Notes: generated by a model from the sequence alone, not told the origin. Counted from the first letter of the stretch, positions 52,193-60,724 are shown. The stretch: DNA of 64,000 bases from Agrococcus sp. ARC_14 (GCF_022436485.1 NZ_JAKUDO010000001.1:2418001-2482000), one strand, 5' to 3'. Translations and numbers: made by a program.

Positions 52193-54298
52193 ATGGAGCA
52201 CGCCACCGACCACGACGCGCACGCGCACCACGACGCTCGTGTGCCGCACGACGCATCCGCGCCTACGGCTTCGCACGGCGACCACGGCAACGGCGGCCAT
52301 GGCGGCCACGGCGACCACGGCGACCACGTCGCGATCTTCCGCGGGCTCTTCTGGTGGATGCTCGCCCTCGCGGTGCCGACGGTGCTGCTGAGCGGCATGT
52401 TCTCGATGATCGTCGGCTACGCGCTGCCCGACTGGCCGTGGCTGCCGTGGGTCTCCCCCGTGCTCGGCACCGTGATGTTCGTCGTGGGCGGCAGGCCGTT
52501 CCTCACCGGCGCCGTCGACGAGCTGCGGGCGCGGAAGCCCGGCATGATGCTGCTCATCGCGCTCGCGATCACGGTGGCGTTCGTCGCGTCCTGGGCCTCA
52601 TCGCTCGGGCTCGCCGACCACCAGCTCGACTTCTGGTGGGAGCTGGCGCTGCTGGTCGTCATCATGCTGCTGGGCCACTGGATCGAGATGCGCTCGCTCG
52701 CCCAGACCTCCTCGGCGCTCGACTCGCTCGCCGCGCTGCTGCCCGACGAGGCCGAGCGCGTCGTCGACGGCGGCACCGAGCGCGTCTCCCCCGAGGCGCT
52801 GCGGCTCGGCGACACGGTCGTCGTGCGCCCCGGCGGTCGCGTTCCCGCAGACGGCGTCGTCGTCGAGGGCAGCGCGAGCTTCGACGAGTCGATGATCACG
52901 GGCGAGTCGCGCCCGGTCGCGCGCAGCGCGGGCGATCGCGTCGTCGCCGGCACGGTGGCGACCGACTCCGGCGTTCGCCTGCGCATCGATGCCGTGGGCG
53001 AGGAGACCACGCTCGCCGGCATCCGCCGCCTCGTGGCAGAGGCACAGGCCTCCACCTCGAAGGCGCAGCGCCTTGCCGACCGCGCTGCCGGCTGGCTGTT
53101 CTGGTTCGCGCTCGGCGCGGCGGCGATCACCGCGATCATCTGGTCGATCGTCGGCCTACCGGACGACGCGGTCGTGCGCGCCGTGACGGTGCTCGTGATC
53201 GCCTGCCCCCACGCGCTGGGCCTCGCGATCCCGCTCGTGGTCTCGATCGCCACCGAGCGCGCGGCCCGCGGCGGCGTGCTCATCGCCGACCGCGTCGCCC
53301 TCGAGACGATGCGCACGGTCGACGTGGTGCTGTTCGACAAGACGGGCACGCTGACTGCCGGCGAGCCCGCCGTCCTCGAGCACGTCGCCGTCGACGGCGG
53401 CATCGAGGCCGACCGCATGCTCGCCCTCGCGGCTGCGGCCGAGGCGGCCAGCGAGCACCCGCTCGCGAAGGCGATCGTGCGCGCGGCCGAGGCCGCCGAA
53501 CTCTCCGTGCCGGACGCATCCGACTTCACCTCCTCCCCGGCGGTCGGCGTCACCGCGACGGTCGACGGCCTGCGCGTGCGGGTCGGCGGGCCGCACATGC
53601 TCGAGGAGGAGGGCGCGAGCGAGCTCGCCGAGGTCGAGCCCTGGCGCGCTGAGGGCGCCATCATCCTGCACGTCGTCATCGACGGCACCGTCGCGGGGGC
53701 CCTGCGGCTGGCGGATGCCGTCCGTGCGGAGTCGAAGCAGGCTGTGGATGCGCTGCACCGGCTCGGCATCGAGGTCGCGATGATCACGGGCGACGCCGAG
53801 GCTGTCGCGCAGTCGGTCGCACGCGAGCTCGGCATCGATCGGGTGGCCGCGAATGTGCGACCGGAGCACAAGGAGCGCGAGGTCGCGCGGCTGCAGAGCG
53901 AGGGCCGCACGGTCGCATTCGTCGGCGACGGCGTGAACGATGCGCCGGCGCTCGCGCGTGCCGACGTGGGGCTCGCGATCGGAGCGGGCACGGATGTGGC
54001 GATCGCCTCCGCCGATGTGATCCTGGCGAGCTCCGACCCGCGCAGCGTCGTGTCGGTCGTGCAGCTCTCGCGCGCGAGCGCCAGGAAGATGGTGCAGAAC
54101 CTGTGGTGGGCGGCGGGCTACAACCTGCTGTCGGTGCCGCTCGCGGCCGGCGTGCTGGCGCCGATCGGCTTCGTGCTGCCGATGTCGGTGGGCGCGGTGC
54201 TCATGTCGATCTCGACCGTGGTCGTGGCGCTCAACGCGCAGCTGCTCCGCCGCCTCGACCTCGATCCGGCACGCTCGGCCCAGCGCGCCGCGCGCTGA
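52193..54298 (+). CDS. copB: CopB-type (P1B-3) copper-transporting ATPase
   Basis: 701 residues. The N-terminal 45 residues are His/Asp/Gly-rich with no CxxC domain. Eight membrane helices, the TGES actuator loop, the membrane CPH metal motif (IACPHALGLAI), DKTGTLT with the phosphorylated Asp, and GDGVNDAPAL are all present. CPH in place of CPC, together with the His-rich tail, defines the P1B-3 group (CopB), which exports copper. The gene is monocistronic, controlled by the CsoR-like site, and its mRNA is probably leaderless. Its end is followed by the second MITE-like element. Confidence 0.94.
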   Translation: MEHATDHDAHAHHDARVPHDASAPTASHGDHGNGGHGGHGDHGDHVAIFRGLFWWMLALAVPTVLLSGMFSMIVGYALPDWPWLPWVSPVLGTVMFVVGGRPFLTGAVDELRARKPGMMLLIALAITVAFVASWASSLGLADHQLDFWWELALLVVIMLLGHWIEMRSLAQTSSALDSLAALLPDEAERVVDGGTERVSPEALRLGDTVVVRPGGRVPADGVVVEGSASFDESMITGESRPVARSAGDRVVAGTVATDSGVRLRIDAVGEETTLAGIRRLVAEAQASTSKAQRLADRAAGWLFWFALGAAAITAIIWSIVGLPDDAVVRAVTVLVIACPHALGLAIPLVVSIATERAARGGVLIADRVALETMRTVDVVLFDKTGTLTAGEPAVLEHVAVDGGIEADRMLALAAAAEAASEHPLAKAIVRAAEAAELSVPDASDFTSSPAVGVTATVDGLRVRVGGPHMLEEEGASELAEVEPWRAEGAIILHVVIDGTVAGALRLADAVRAESKQAVDALHRLGIEVAMITGDAEAVAQSVARELGIDRVAANVRPEHKEREVARLQSEGRTVAFVGDGVNDAPALARADVGLAIGAGTDVAIASADVILASSDPRSVVSVVQLSRASARKMVQNLWWAAGYNLLSVPLAAGVLAPIGFVLPMSVGAVLMSISTVVVALNAQLLRRLDLDPARSAQRAAR

Positions 54299-54320
54299 GC
54301 GACTGCCCTGACCGCACCGC

Positions 54321-54412
54321 GCACAACGCAAGCCCGCCGGCAGCACACCGCGGCGGAGGGCCGCTGCGGGCACGATCAGGCCCCGCACTCGCCCGCAGGG
54401 CTTGCGTTGTGC
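54321..54412. repeat. MITE-like element with 15-bp terminal inverted repeats, copy 2
   Basis: GCACAACGCAAGCCC (54321-54335) is repeated in perfect inverse at 54398-54412. Compared with copy 1 (12147-12237) the ends are identical over 13 bases, the length is nearly the same, and the middle GGCACGATCA is shared. It lies in the 159-base gap between two rightward genes. Confidence 0.75.
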
Positions 54413-54445
54413 AGCGAGGATGGCGCGGGCGGCCGGCCGCCTCGA

Positions 54446-54451
54446 TAGCGT
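54446..54451 (+). promoter_or_regulatory. -10 box for the gamma-glutamyltranspeptidase-like gene
   Basis: TAGCGT, 6 bases before the ATG at 54458; leaderless transcript expected. Confidence 0.5.
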
Positions 54452-54457
54452 GGCGGC

Positions 54458-56182
54458 ATGATGCGCACGCGGCCAGAGCTCACAGGATCGTTCGGCGCTG
54501 TCGCCTCCACGCACTGGCTCGCCTCCTCGAGCGGCATGGCGGTGCTGGAGCGCGGTGGCAACGCCGCCGACGCGGCCGTCGCCGCCGGCTTCGTGCTGCA
54601 CGTGGTCGAGCCGCACCTCAACGGCCCCGGCGGCGACCTGCCGCTCATCGTGCGCGTGCCAGGCACCGAGCCGCGCGTGCTCAGCGGCCAGGGCGTCACG
54701 CCCGCGACCGCCACGATCGAGCGGATGCGCGCGGAGGGCGTCGAGCACATCCCCGGCACCGGGCTGCTCGCGGCGGTCGTGCCGGGCGCCGTGCCCGCCT
54801 GGCTCACGCTGCTGCGCGATCACGGCACGTGGGCGCCCGCCGAGGTGCTGGCGTTCGCGATCGAGCTCGCCGACCGCGGCCATCGCGTGCTGCCGCGCGT
54901 CGCCCGCACCATCGCGGGCCGTGCCGACTTCTTCCGCGAGCACTGGCCCTCCTCCGCGGCGCTCTGGGCAGACCCCGCGCCGGAGGACTGGGCGATCATC
55001 CGCAACCCGGCACTCGCCGAGACCTATCGACGGCTCGCCGACGCCGGCAGCGGCAGACCGCGCGAGGCCGCCTGCGACGCCGCCATCGCCGCCTGGAGCG
55101 AGGGCTTCGTCGCCGAGGCGATCGACCGGCACAGCCGCGAGCCGGCGATGGACTCCTCCGGCACCGCGCACGCCGGGCTGCTCACCGGCGACGACCTCGC
55201 CGCCTGGCGCCCCACCTGGGAGGACACGCTCTCGATGCCGTGGCGCGGCACCACCGTGCACAAGGCGGGCGCGTGGTCGCAGGGCCCGGCGCTGCTCGCC
55301 CAGCTCGCGATGCTCGAGCCGCTGCTGCCGTCGAGGGCGGATGCGTTCGACGCCGACCTCGTGCACGCCGCGGCAGAGGCGGCGAAACTGGCCTTCGCAG
55401 ACCGCGACGCCTGGTTCGGCGACGGCGCAGATCTCTCGCGACTGCTCGCATCCGACTATCTCGCAGAGCGGCGCGCGCTCATCGGCGAGTCGGCCTCGCT
55501 CGAGTTGCGGCCTGGCGCCCTGCGCGGCGAGCCTCGGCTCGCGCGCGTCGAGGCCGCCGGCGACGCGGCGCGGCCCGAAGGCACGGGCGAGCCCACTCGC
55601 GGCGACACGTGCCACATCGACGTCGTCGACCGCTTCGGGTGCGTGATCTCTGCGACGCCCTCCGGCGGCTGGCTGCAGTCGAGCCCGACGATCGCCGAGC
55701 TCGGCTTCTGCCTCGGCACGCGTGCCCAGATGCTGTGGCTGGAACCGGGGCTGCCCACGAGCCTCGCCCCGCGCATCCGCCCCCGCACCACCCTGTCTCC
55801 GACGATGCTCGTCGACGATGACGGCGCGGTCGCCGCGCTCGGCACGCCCGGCGGCGACCAGCAGGATCAGTGGCAGGTCTCGATGCTGCTGGGGATGCGC
55901 GTGCTCGGGCTCACGCCGCAGGCGGCGATCGATGCGCCCGCCTGGCACACCACGCACCTCGTCTCGTCGTTCGAGCCGCGCGTGTGGGAGCCGGGCGGCC
56001 TGCACGTGGAGTCGCGACTGGGCGAGGCGACGATCGCCGAGCTGCGCCGTCGCGGTCACGTCGTGACGGATGCGGGGCCGTGGTCGCTGGGACGCCTCTC
56101 GTTCGCGTCGCGCGAGCCCGACGGGACGATCCGTGCGGCGGCGAACCCGCGGGGCGAGCAGGGCTACGCCGCGCTGCGCTGA
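54458..56182 (+). CDS. Gamma-glutamyltranspeptidase-like N-terminal nucleophile hydrolase
   Basis: 574 residues. The family cleaves gamma-glutamyl bonds (glutathione and others) after self-cleavage into two chains at a Thr. The GGNAADAAVAAGFVLHVVEPHLNG motif and the second-chain start GDTCHIDVVDRFG fit the fold and nucleophile position; LSPTMLV and GTPGGDQQDQW follow. No signal peptide is seen, so the protein is probably cytoplasmic, unlike periplasmic Ggt. It may act on another gamma-glutamyl or acylated compound. It stands alone. Confidence 0.88.
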   Translation: MMRTRPELTGSFGAVASTHWLASSSGMAVLERGGNAADAAVAAGFVLHVVEPHLNGPGGDLPLIVRVPGTEPRVLSGQGVTPATATIERMRAEGVEHIPGTGLLAAVVPGAVPAWLTLLRDHGTWAPAEVLAFAIELADRGHRVLPRVARTIAGRADFFREHWPSSAALWADPAPEDWAIIRNPALAETYRRLADAGSGRPREAACDAAIAAWSEGFVAEAIDRHSREPAMDSSGTAHAGLLTGDDLAAWRPTWEDTLSMPWRGTTVHKAGAWSQGPALLAQLAMLEPLLPSRADAFDADLVHAAAEAAKLAFADRDAWFGDGADLSRLLASDYLAERRALIGESASLELRPGALRGEPRLARVEAAGDAARPEGTGEPTRGDTCHIDVVDRFGCVISATPSGGWLQSSPTIAELGFCLGTRAQMLWLEPGLPTSLAPRIRPRTTLSPTMLVDDDGAVAALGTPGGDQQDQWQVSMLLGMRVLGLTPQAAIDAPAWHTTHLVSSFEPRVWEPGGLHVESRLGEATIAELRRRGHVVTDAGPWSLGRLSFASREPDGTIRAAANPRGEQGYAALR

Positions 56183-56208
56183 CCCAGGACGGCGCCACCG
56201 GGTGCCGC

Positions 56209-56232
56209 TAGCCTCGTCGGGTACGCCGACGA
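56209..56232 (+). promoter_or_regulatory. -10 box and palindrome before the first LCP gene
   Basis: TAGCCT (56209-56214) is directly followed by TCGTCGG-GTACG-CCGACGA (56214-56232), a perfect 7-bp inverted repeat that spans the expected transcription start. It may be an operator or a 5' mRNA hairpin. The leader to the ATG is about 25 bases. Confidence 0.5.
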
Positions 56233-56245
56233 AGGGTCGCCAGGG

Positions 56246-57244
56246 ATGCAGGCAGGGAAGCGAAGCAGGACGCGCACGGCGCGGTTCACGGCGCTGGCGG
56301 TGGTGGCCGCGCTGGCGATCACCGGCTGCGGGCCGCAGAGCGAGCCCACGCCGACCGCCACGTCCACCCCGACCGCGGCTGCGCCATCCCCGACGGCGAC
56401 GCCGACCCCGACGCCGACGGCCCCGGCCGACCCGCTGCCGGAGGGCGCCGTGACGGCGCTGCTGCTCGGCACCGACTCCCGCACGCCCGGCAGCATGACC
56501 GGGCAGGCAGACGCGATCATGCTCGCGCAGATCTCCGCCGACCGCGAGACGCTCTCGCTCGTCTCGATCACCCGCGACTCCTGGGTGTCGATCCCCGGCT
56601 ACGGCGCGGGGAAGATCAACTCGGCGTTCGCGCGCGGCGGCACCTCCGTCATGGTCGACACCATCTCGGCGATGTACGGCGGCCTCGAGATCGACTACGT
56701 CGTGCAGGCCGACTTCGAGGGCTTCATCGCCATGACGCGCGCGCTCGACGGCTTCGACGCCGCCAACCAGCACCCGACGCAGGTGACGGTCAACAGCACC
56801 GGTCGCGTGCTCGACTTCACGGCAGACTCGGTGCACCTCTCGGGCACCGACGGCCTCATCTACGTGCGCCAGCGCAAGGGGCTGCCGCAGGGCGACCTCG
56901 ACCGTGCCGAGCGACAGCGCGCCGCGGTGGCTGGCATGCTCGAGCGCATCGACGAGATCGCGACCGAGAACCCGGCGGAGCTCGTGAACGTCTTCGGCCA
57001 CTTCGCCGAACGGCTGAAGATCACCGGCGAGCTCTCGATCGACGACATGATCGCGCTCGCGTCGCTCAGTCAGAACCTCGAGCGCGACGACGTCGTGAGC
57101 CTGATGTCGCCCATCACCGGCTTCGGCAATCAGGGCGGCCAGTCGGTCAATGTGGTCGACGAGGCACAGACGGCAGCCCTGGGCGAGGCGCTGCGCGCCG
57201 GCGACATCCACCCCTATGTGGAGCAGCACGGCACGGGGTATTGA
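56246..57244 (+). CDS. LCP (LytR-CpsA-Psr) family lipoprotein, first of a pair
   Basis: 332 residues. LCP proteins transfer glycopolymers such as teichoic acids or arabinogalactan from lipid carriers to the wall. A signal peptide ends in a lipobox, AITGC, then a Pro/Thr-rich spacer (about 32-60), then the LCP domain with LLLGTDSRTPG, SITRDSWVSIPG, KINSAFARGG and RQRKGLPQGDLDRAERQR. Most LCP proteins use a membrane helix; a lipid anchor is less usual. Its neighbour at 57354 is clearly a paralogue with the same layout. Confidence 0.88.
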   Translation: MQAGKRSRTRTARFTALAVVAALAITGCGPQSEPTPTATSTPTAAAPSPTATPTPTPTAPADPLPEGAVTALLLGTDSRTPGSMTGQADAIMLAQISADRETLSLVSITRDSWVSIPGYGAGKINSAFARGGTSVMVDTISAMYGGLEIDYVVQADFEGFIAMTRALDGFDAANQHPTQVTVNSTGRVLDFTADSVHLSGTDGLIYVRQRKGLPQGDLDRAERQRAAVAGMLERIDEIATENPAELVNVFGHFAERLKITGELSIDDMIALASLSQNLERDDVVSLMSPITGFGNQGGQSVNVVDEAQTAALGEALRAGDIHPYVEQHGTGY

Positions 57245-57323
57245 GTCTGGAGCGCTCACGGCAGCGGCGCTCGCGTCTCGAAGCATGATTCACAACACTG
57301 TTCCCAAACCACTCCTCCGCCGC

Positions 57324-57329
57324 TAGCCT
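57324..57329 (+). promoter_or_regulatory. -10 box for the second LCP gene
   Basis: TAGCCT, 24 bases before the ATG at 57354, with an AGGAGG ribosome-binding site at 57343-57348. Unlike most genes nearby this one has a normal leader. Confidence 0.5.
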
Positions 57330-57353
57330 GAGCGCGGGCGACAGGAGGTCGCG

Positions 57354-58397
57354 ATGCGTGCAGCGACCGGAGCAGGCTCGTGGATGCGCCGCGCCGCGGT
57401 GCCGGCCGTCGTGCTGGTCGCGCTCGTCGGGTGCAGCCCGTCGCCTCCCCCGTCGTCGCCGTCGCCGTCGCCCGCCTCGCTCGCGACGAGCACACCGACG
57501 ACAGCACCCACACCCACACCCGCGGCCACACCCACACCCACGCCCACGCCGGCCCCGGATGCGGGCCCACTCCCCGAGGGCGCCGTCACCGCGCTGCTGC
57601 TCGGCACCGACTCCCGCACGCCCGACAGCTTCGAGGGCAATGCCGACGCCATCGTGATCGTGCAGCTCTCGGCCGATCGCGAGACGCTCGCCCTGATCTC
57701 CGTCACCCGTGACTCGTGGGTGACGATCCCCGGCGTCGGCGAGTCGAAAATCAATGCAGCATTCGCGCGCGGCGGCGCCGAGCTCATGCAGGCGACGCTC
57801 TCCGAGCTGCTCGGCGGGCTCGAGTTCGACTACGTGCTCCAGACCGGATTCGACGGCTTCGTCGGGCTGATCGAGGCTGTCGACGGCGTCACGGTCGACA
57901 ACGCCACGCCCGCCATCGCCCGCTACAGCACCCGTGGAGAGGTGAGCGAGACGGGCATCGCCTACGACTTCACGGCCGATCCCATCGATCTCGTCGACCA
58001 GGAGAGCATCCTGTTCGTGCGGCAGCGCTACGGCCTGCCCTATGGCGACCTCGACCGCACCGAGCGCACGCGCGCGACGATCATCGGGCTGCTCGAGCGG
58101 CTCGACGAGCTGGCGGCGGACCCGCCGGCTCTCACCGCAGCGCTCGTGCACATCATGGCCCAGCTGCGCATCACCGGCGAGCTGCAGGTCGCCGACCTGG
58201 TGGCGCTGACCGAGCTGAGCGGCACGCTGCAGCGCGACGACATCCTCAGCCTGATGGCGCCGATCGAGGGCTCGACCGGTCGGGCCGGCGCATCCGTCAA
58301 CGTCGTCGATGCCGCGCGCAGCGCCGAGCTGGGCGAGGCGCTGCGGGCTGGCGATGTGCAGTCGTACGTCGACCGCTACGGCACCGACTACCCCTAG
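57354..58397 (+). CDS. LCP family lipoprotein, second of a pair
   Basis: 347 residues with lipobox ALVGC, a longer Pro/Ser/Thr spacer including TPTPTPTP repeats (about 25-65), and an LCP domain matching the preceding gene nearly throughout (LLLGTDSRTPD, SVTRDSWVTIPG, KINAAFARGG, RQRYGLPYGDLDRTERTR). The two arose by tandem duplication. It has its own promoter-like TAGCCT and strong ribosome-binding site. It converges on the aldo/keto reductase gene, overlapping its stop by four bases. Confidence 0.88.
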   Translation: MRAATGAGSWMRRAAVPAVVLVALVGCSPSPPPSSPSPSPASLATSTPTTAPTPTPAATPTPTPTPAPDAGPLPEGAVTALLLGTDSRTPDSFEGNADAIVIVQLSADRETLALISVTRDSWVTIPGVGESKINAAFARGGAELMQATLSELLGGLEFDYVLQTGFDGFVGLIEAVDGVTVDNATPAIARYSTRGEVSETGIAYDFTADPIDLVDQESILFVRQRYGLPYGDLDRTERTRATIIGLLERLDELAADPPALTAALVHIMAQLRITGELQVADLVALTELSGTLQRDDILSLMAPIEGSTGRAGASVNVVDAARSAELGEALRAGDVQSYVDRYGTDYP

Positions 58398-59347
58398 GCG
58401 AAGAGGTCCGAGATCTCTTGGACCGTGGCCGCGTCGAGCGCGCCCTGCCCTGCCGCCGCGTTCTGCACGACCTGCTCGGGGCGGGTGGCGCCAGCGATGA
58501 CGCTCGAGACCGCCGGCTGCGCGAGCAGCCACTGGAAGGTGGTCTCGAGCATCGAGCGGCCTGCGTCTCGGGCGATGCGCTCGTACTGCTCGATGCGCGC
58601 CCAGTCGACACCCTCGAGCAGCTGCGGCTTCAAGGCGGTGAGCCGCGCATCCGCCGGGCCCGTGCCTCCGGAGTACTTGCCCGAGAGCAGGCCGTTGCCG
58701 AGCGGGAAGTAGGGCAGGAAGCCGATGCCGGTCTCGAGCACTGCAGGCAGCACCTCCTTCTCGACGTCGCGAGCCACGAGCGAGTACTCGTCCTGGGCCG
58801 AGACGAAGCCGTTGGGCGATTCGACCTCTGCGGCGGCGCCGATCTGATCCGGCGTGAAGTTGGAATGGCCGTACGCGCGGATCTTGCCCTCGGCCATGAG
58901 CTCGTCGAGGGCGCGGACGGTCTCTTCGATCGGCGTCTCGGGGTCCGGGGTGTGCAGCTGGTACAGCTCGATGCGGTCGGTCTGCAGACGGCGCAGCGAT
59001 GCCTCGACGGCGTTGCGGATGTAGCCCCGCGCACCCTTCGGGCCCCAGTCCTCCGCGCCTTCGATCTCGACGCCCTGGTGGCCCCACTTCGTGGCGAGCA
59101 CGACCTTGTCGCGGGCGGTGCTGCCTGCCTTGGCGAGCGCGACGCCCATGAGCGTCTCGGAGGTGGTGGGCGGCTGGCCATACATGTCGGCGGTGTCGAA
59201 CAGCGTGATGCCGTGGTCGATCGCCGCGTGGATGACCGCGTCGGTGCCCGACTGATCCTCCGTGCGGGTGCCCCTGCGTCCGAAGTTGTTGCAGCCGAGG
59301 CCGATGGGCGAGACCTCGATGCCAGAGGTGCCAAGAGTGCGCGTCAT
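58394..59347 (-). CDS. Aldo/keto reductase
   Basis: 317 residues, an NADPH-dependent (beta/alpha)8-barrel enzyme reducing carbonyl compounds. The tetrad is readable: DTADMYG (Asp and Tyr), LATKWG (Lys) and YQLHTPD (His). The cofactor end has SSVIAGATRPEQV. The substrate is unknown. The ATG at 59347 lies 7 bases from a TAGCCT box whose TAG is also the stop codon of the TfoX-N gene; a leaderless mRNA is expected. Confidence 0.92.
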   Translation of the reverse strand: MTRTLGTSGIEVSPIGLGCNNFGRRGTRTEDQSGTDAVIHAAIDHGITLFDTADMYGQPPTTSETLMGVALAKAGSTARDKVVLATKWGHQGVEIEGAEDWGPKGARGYIRNAVEASLRRLQTDRIELYQLHTPDPETPIEETVRALDELMAEGKIRAYGHSNFTPDQIGAAAEVESPNGFVSAQDEYSLVARDVEKEVLPAVLETGIGFLPYFPLGNGLLSGKYSGGTGPADARLTALKPQLLEGVDWARIEQYERIARDAGRSMLETTFQWLLAQPAVSSVIAGATRPEQVVQNAAAGQGALDAATVQEISDLFA

Positions 59348-59354
59348 GCTGCCA

Positions 59355-59360
59355 AGGCTA
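59355..59360 (-). promoter_or_regulatory. -10 box for the aldo/keto reductase, shared with a stop codon
   Basis: TAGCCT on the minus strand; its TAG (59358-59360) ends the TfoX-N reading frame. Confidence 0.5.
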
Positions 59361-59708
59361 GCGGCGCGACTGCGGCGGCTTGCGCGGCTTGGGCTGCTTC
59401 GCAGGCTTGTGCGGCTGCGTCGCGGCGATCGTCTGCGCCACCTCGTGCAGCCAGTCGATGTCGTCGAGCGCATCGTCGTCGACGATCCCATAGGGCTTCG
59501 AGCCCGGGTAGGCCTCGCCGCGCGGCAGGTGCTCGGTGAGCTCGGTCGCCTCCAGCACGAGCTTCAGCAGCAGGATGTCGTCGCAGACGAAGCCGAAGAT
59601 GCGATCGTCGCAATAGATCGCCTGCTCGCCGAACATCGGCTGCAGCCTGATGGGCAGCGGCTCGAAGACGGCGCGGATGCGCTCGAGCGTCTCTGGTCGG
59701 TTGGGCAC
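59358..59708 (-). CDS. TfoX/Sxy N-terminal domain protein
   Basis: 116 residues. The domain (about 8-90) shows MFGEQAIYCDDRIFGFVCDD, the pattern of TfoX-N proteins; full TfoX/Sxy regulators of competence add a C-terminal domain, absent here. The last about 20 residues are a basic Lys/Pro/Arg tail (KPAKQPKPRKPPQSRR), which could bind nucleic acid. The GTG at 59708 lies 6 bases after TAGCAT. Stand-alone TfoX-N proteins have no established function. Confidence 0.82.
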   Translation of the reverse strand: MPNRPETLERIRAVFEPLPIRLQPMFGEQAIYCDDRIFGFVCDDILLLKLVLEATELTEHLPRGEAYPGSKPYGIVDDDALDDIDWLHEVAQTIAATQPHKPAKQPKPRKPPQSRR

Positions 59709-59714
59709 AGCTCG

Positions 59715-59720
59715 ATGCTA
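59715..59720 (-). promoter_or_regulatory. -10 box for the TfoX-N gene
   Basis: TAGCAT on the minus strand, 6 bases before the GTG at 59708. Confidence 0.45.
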
Positions 59721-59733
59721 GGGCGCGCCGCGC

Positions 59734-60468
59734 TCAGCGCACGGGAGCCAGCCTCGGGTCCTGCACCACCAGGCGCATGCCCGTGTCGGTGCGGGTCAGC
59801 GGCACGTCGGCCGATGCCGCCCACGACACCAGCGCATCCGCTGAATCGACGTCGGCCCCCGCCAGCGCGAGCGAGCGCACGAGCGCGCCCTTGCCTGCCT
59901 TGTTCCAGTGGTTGAGGGCCTTCCCCTCGGGTGAGACGATCTCGACCGGCACGGCTCCTGCGACCGGCGCGAGGCTCGCGTAGGCCTTCGACCGCAGGTC
60001 GAGCGCGAAGCCCTCGATGACGGCACCGGCGCCCGACCAGAGCGCGCGCATCCGCTCCCCCGGCAGCCGCGTGTGCTCCGACACCTTGTAGGAGGGGATG
60101 GGGTCGGATGCGCGCACGAAGCCGAGCAAGGCCGACTGGATGACGACGTGGGCCTCGACCCAGGCGCGCGCGGCGTCGTCGAGCGAGGCCGCGTCGAGCG
60201 CGTCGTAGAGCACGCCCGTGTAGCGGTCGATCGCCGGCATCGTGGGTGCGTGCAGCACTGCAGCGTTGTCGGCGGCGGCGCGGGCCTTCGCGGGCGTCGA
60301 GACATCCTGGCCCGCGGCGACGAGGCGGTCGAGCGCTGCCAGTGCCCTGGAACGGGCGACGGCCAGGCCGGGGAATCCCAGTTGAGGGAGACCCGGCCTG
60401 GCCGTCGTGAGGCTGGCGCCTGTCCCGCCTGCCGCCTTCGTCTCGCTGGGCGGCAGCAGGACGATCAC
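59734..60468 (-). CDS. yaaA: YaaA family peroxide stress protein
   Basis: 244 residues of the DUF328/YaaA family, which in E. coli lowers free iron during peroxide stress. The start (VLLPPSETKAAGG) and the motifs DRYTGVLYDALD and PSYKVSEHTRLPG match, as does a late NHWNKAGKGALVR. The start is the GTG at 60468, overlapping the atpC stop by four bases (GTGA), so it is translated behind ATP synthase subunit epsilon. That coupling is unusual; no ATP synthase role is implied. Confidence 0.9.
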   Translation of the reverse strand: MIVLLPPSETKAAGGTGASLTTARPGLPQLGFPGLAVARSRALAALDRLVAAGQDVSTPAKARAAADNAAVLHAPTMPAIDRYTGVLYDALDAASLDDAARAWVEAHVVIQSALLGFVRASDPIPSYKVSEHTRLPGERMRALWSGAGAVIEGFALDLRSKAYASLAPVAGAVPVEIVSPEGKALNHWNKAGKGALVRSLALAGADVDSADALVSWAASADVPLTRTDTGMRLVVQDPRLAPVR

Positions 60469-60724
60469 GCGAGCTTGGCGTTCCGAGCGACGATCTCGAC
60501 GCGGTCGTGGTCGACCGAGAGGAAGCCGTCAGCGGCCTCGACCGTGTGCACGGTGCCGGATGCGTCGGTGACGCGCACCTGACCCTCCGCGGCGAGCACC
60601 GCGAGCACGGGCTCGTGGCCCCGCAGGATGCCGATCTCGCCCTCGGTGGTCTTGGCGATGACCTGCGAGGCCTCGCCCGACCACACCTCTTCTGCAGCGG
60701 AGACGATGCTGACGGTCAGAGCCA

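Noticed and set aside
53156..57286. A 1376-codon leftward open frame across copB, Ggt-like and LCP genes
   Set aside because: It crosses three rightward genes with strong family motifs and intergenic promoters, and its translation is low-complexity Arg/Ala/Gly.
57147..59087. A 646-codon leftward open frame spanning two LCP genes and part of the aldo/keto reductase
   Set aside because: Only the start of the true leftward gene at 59347 has family motifs; the rest is antisense noise.
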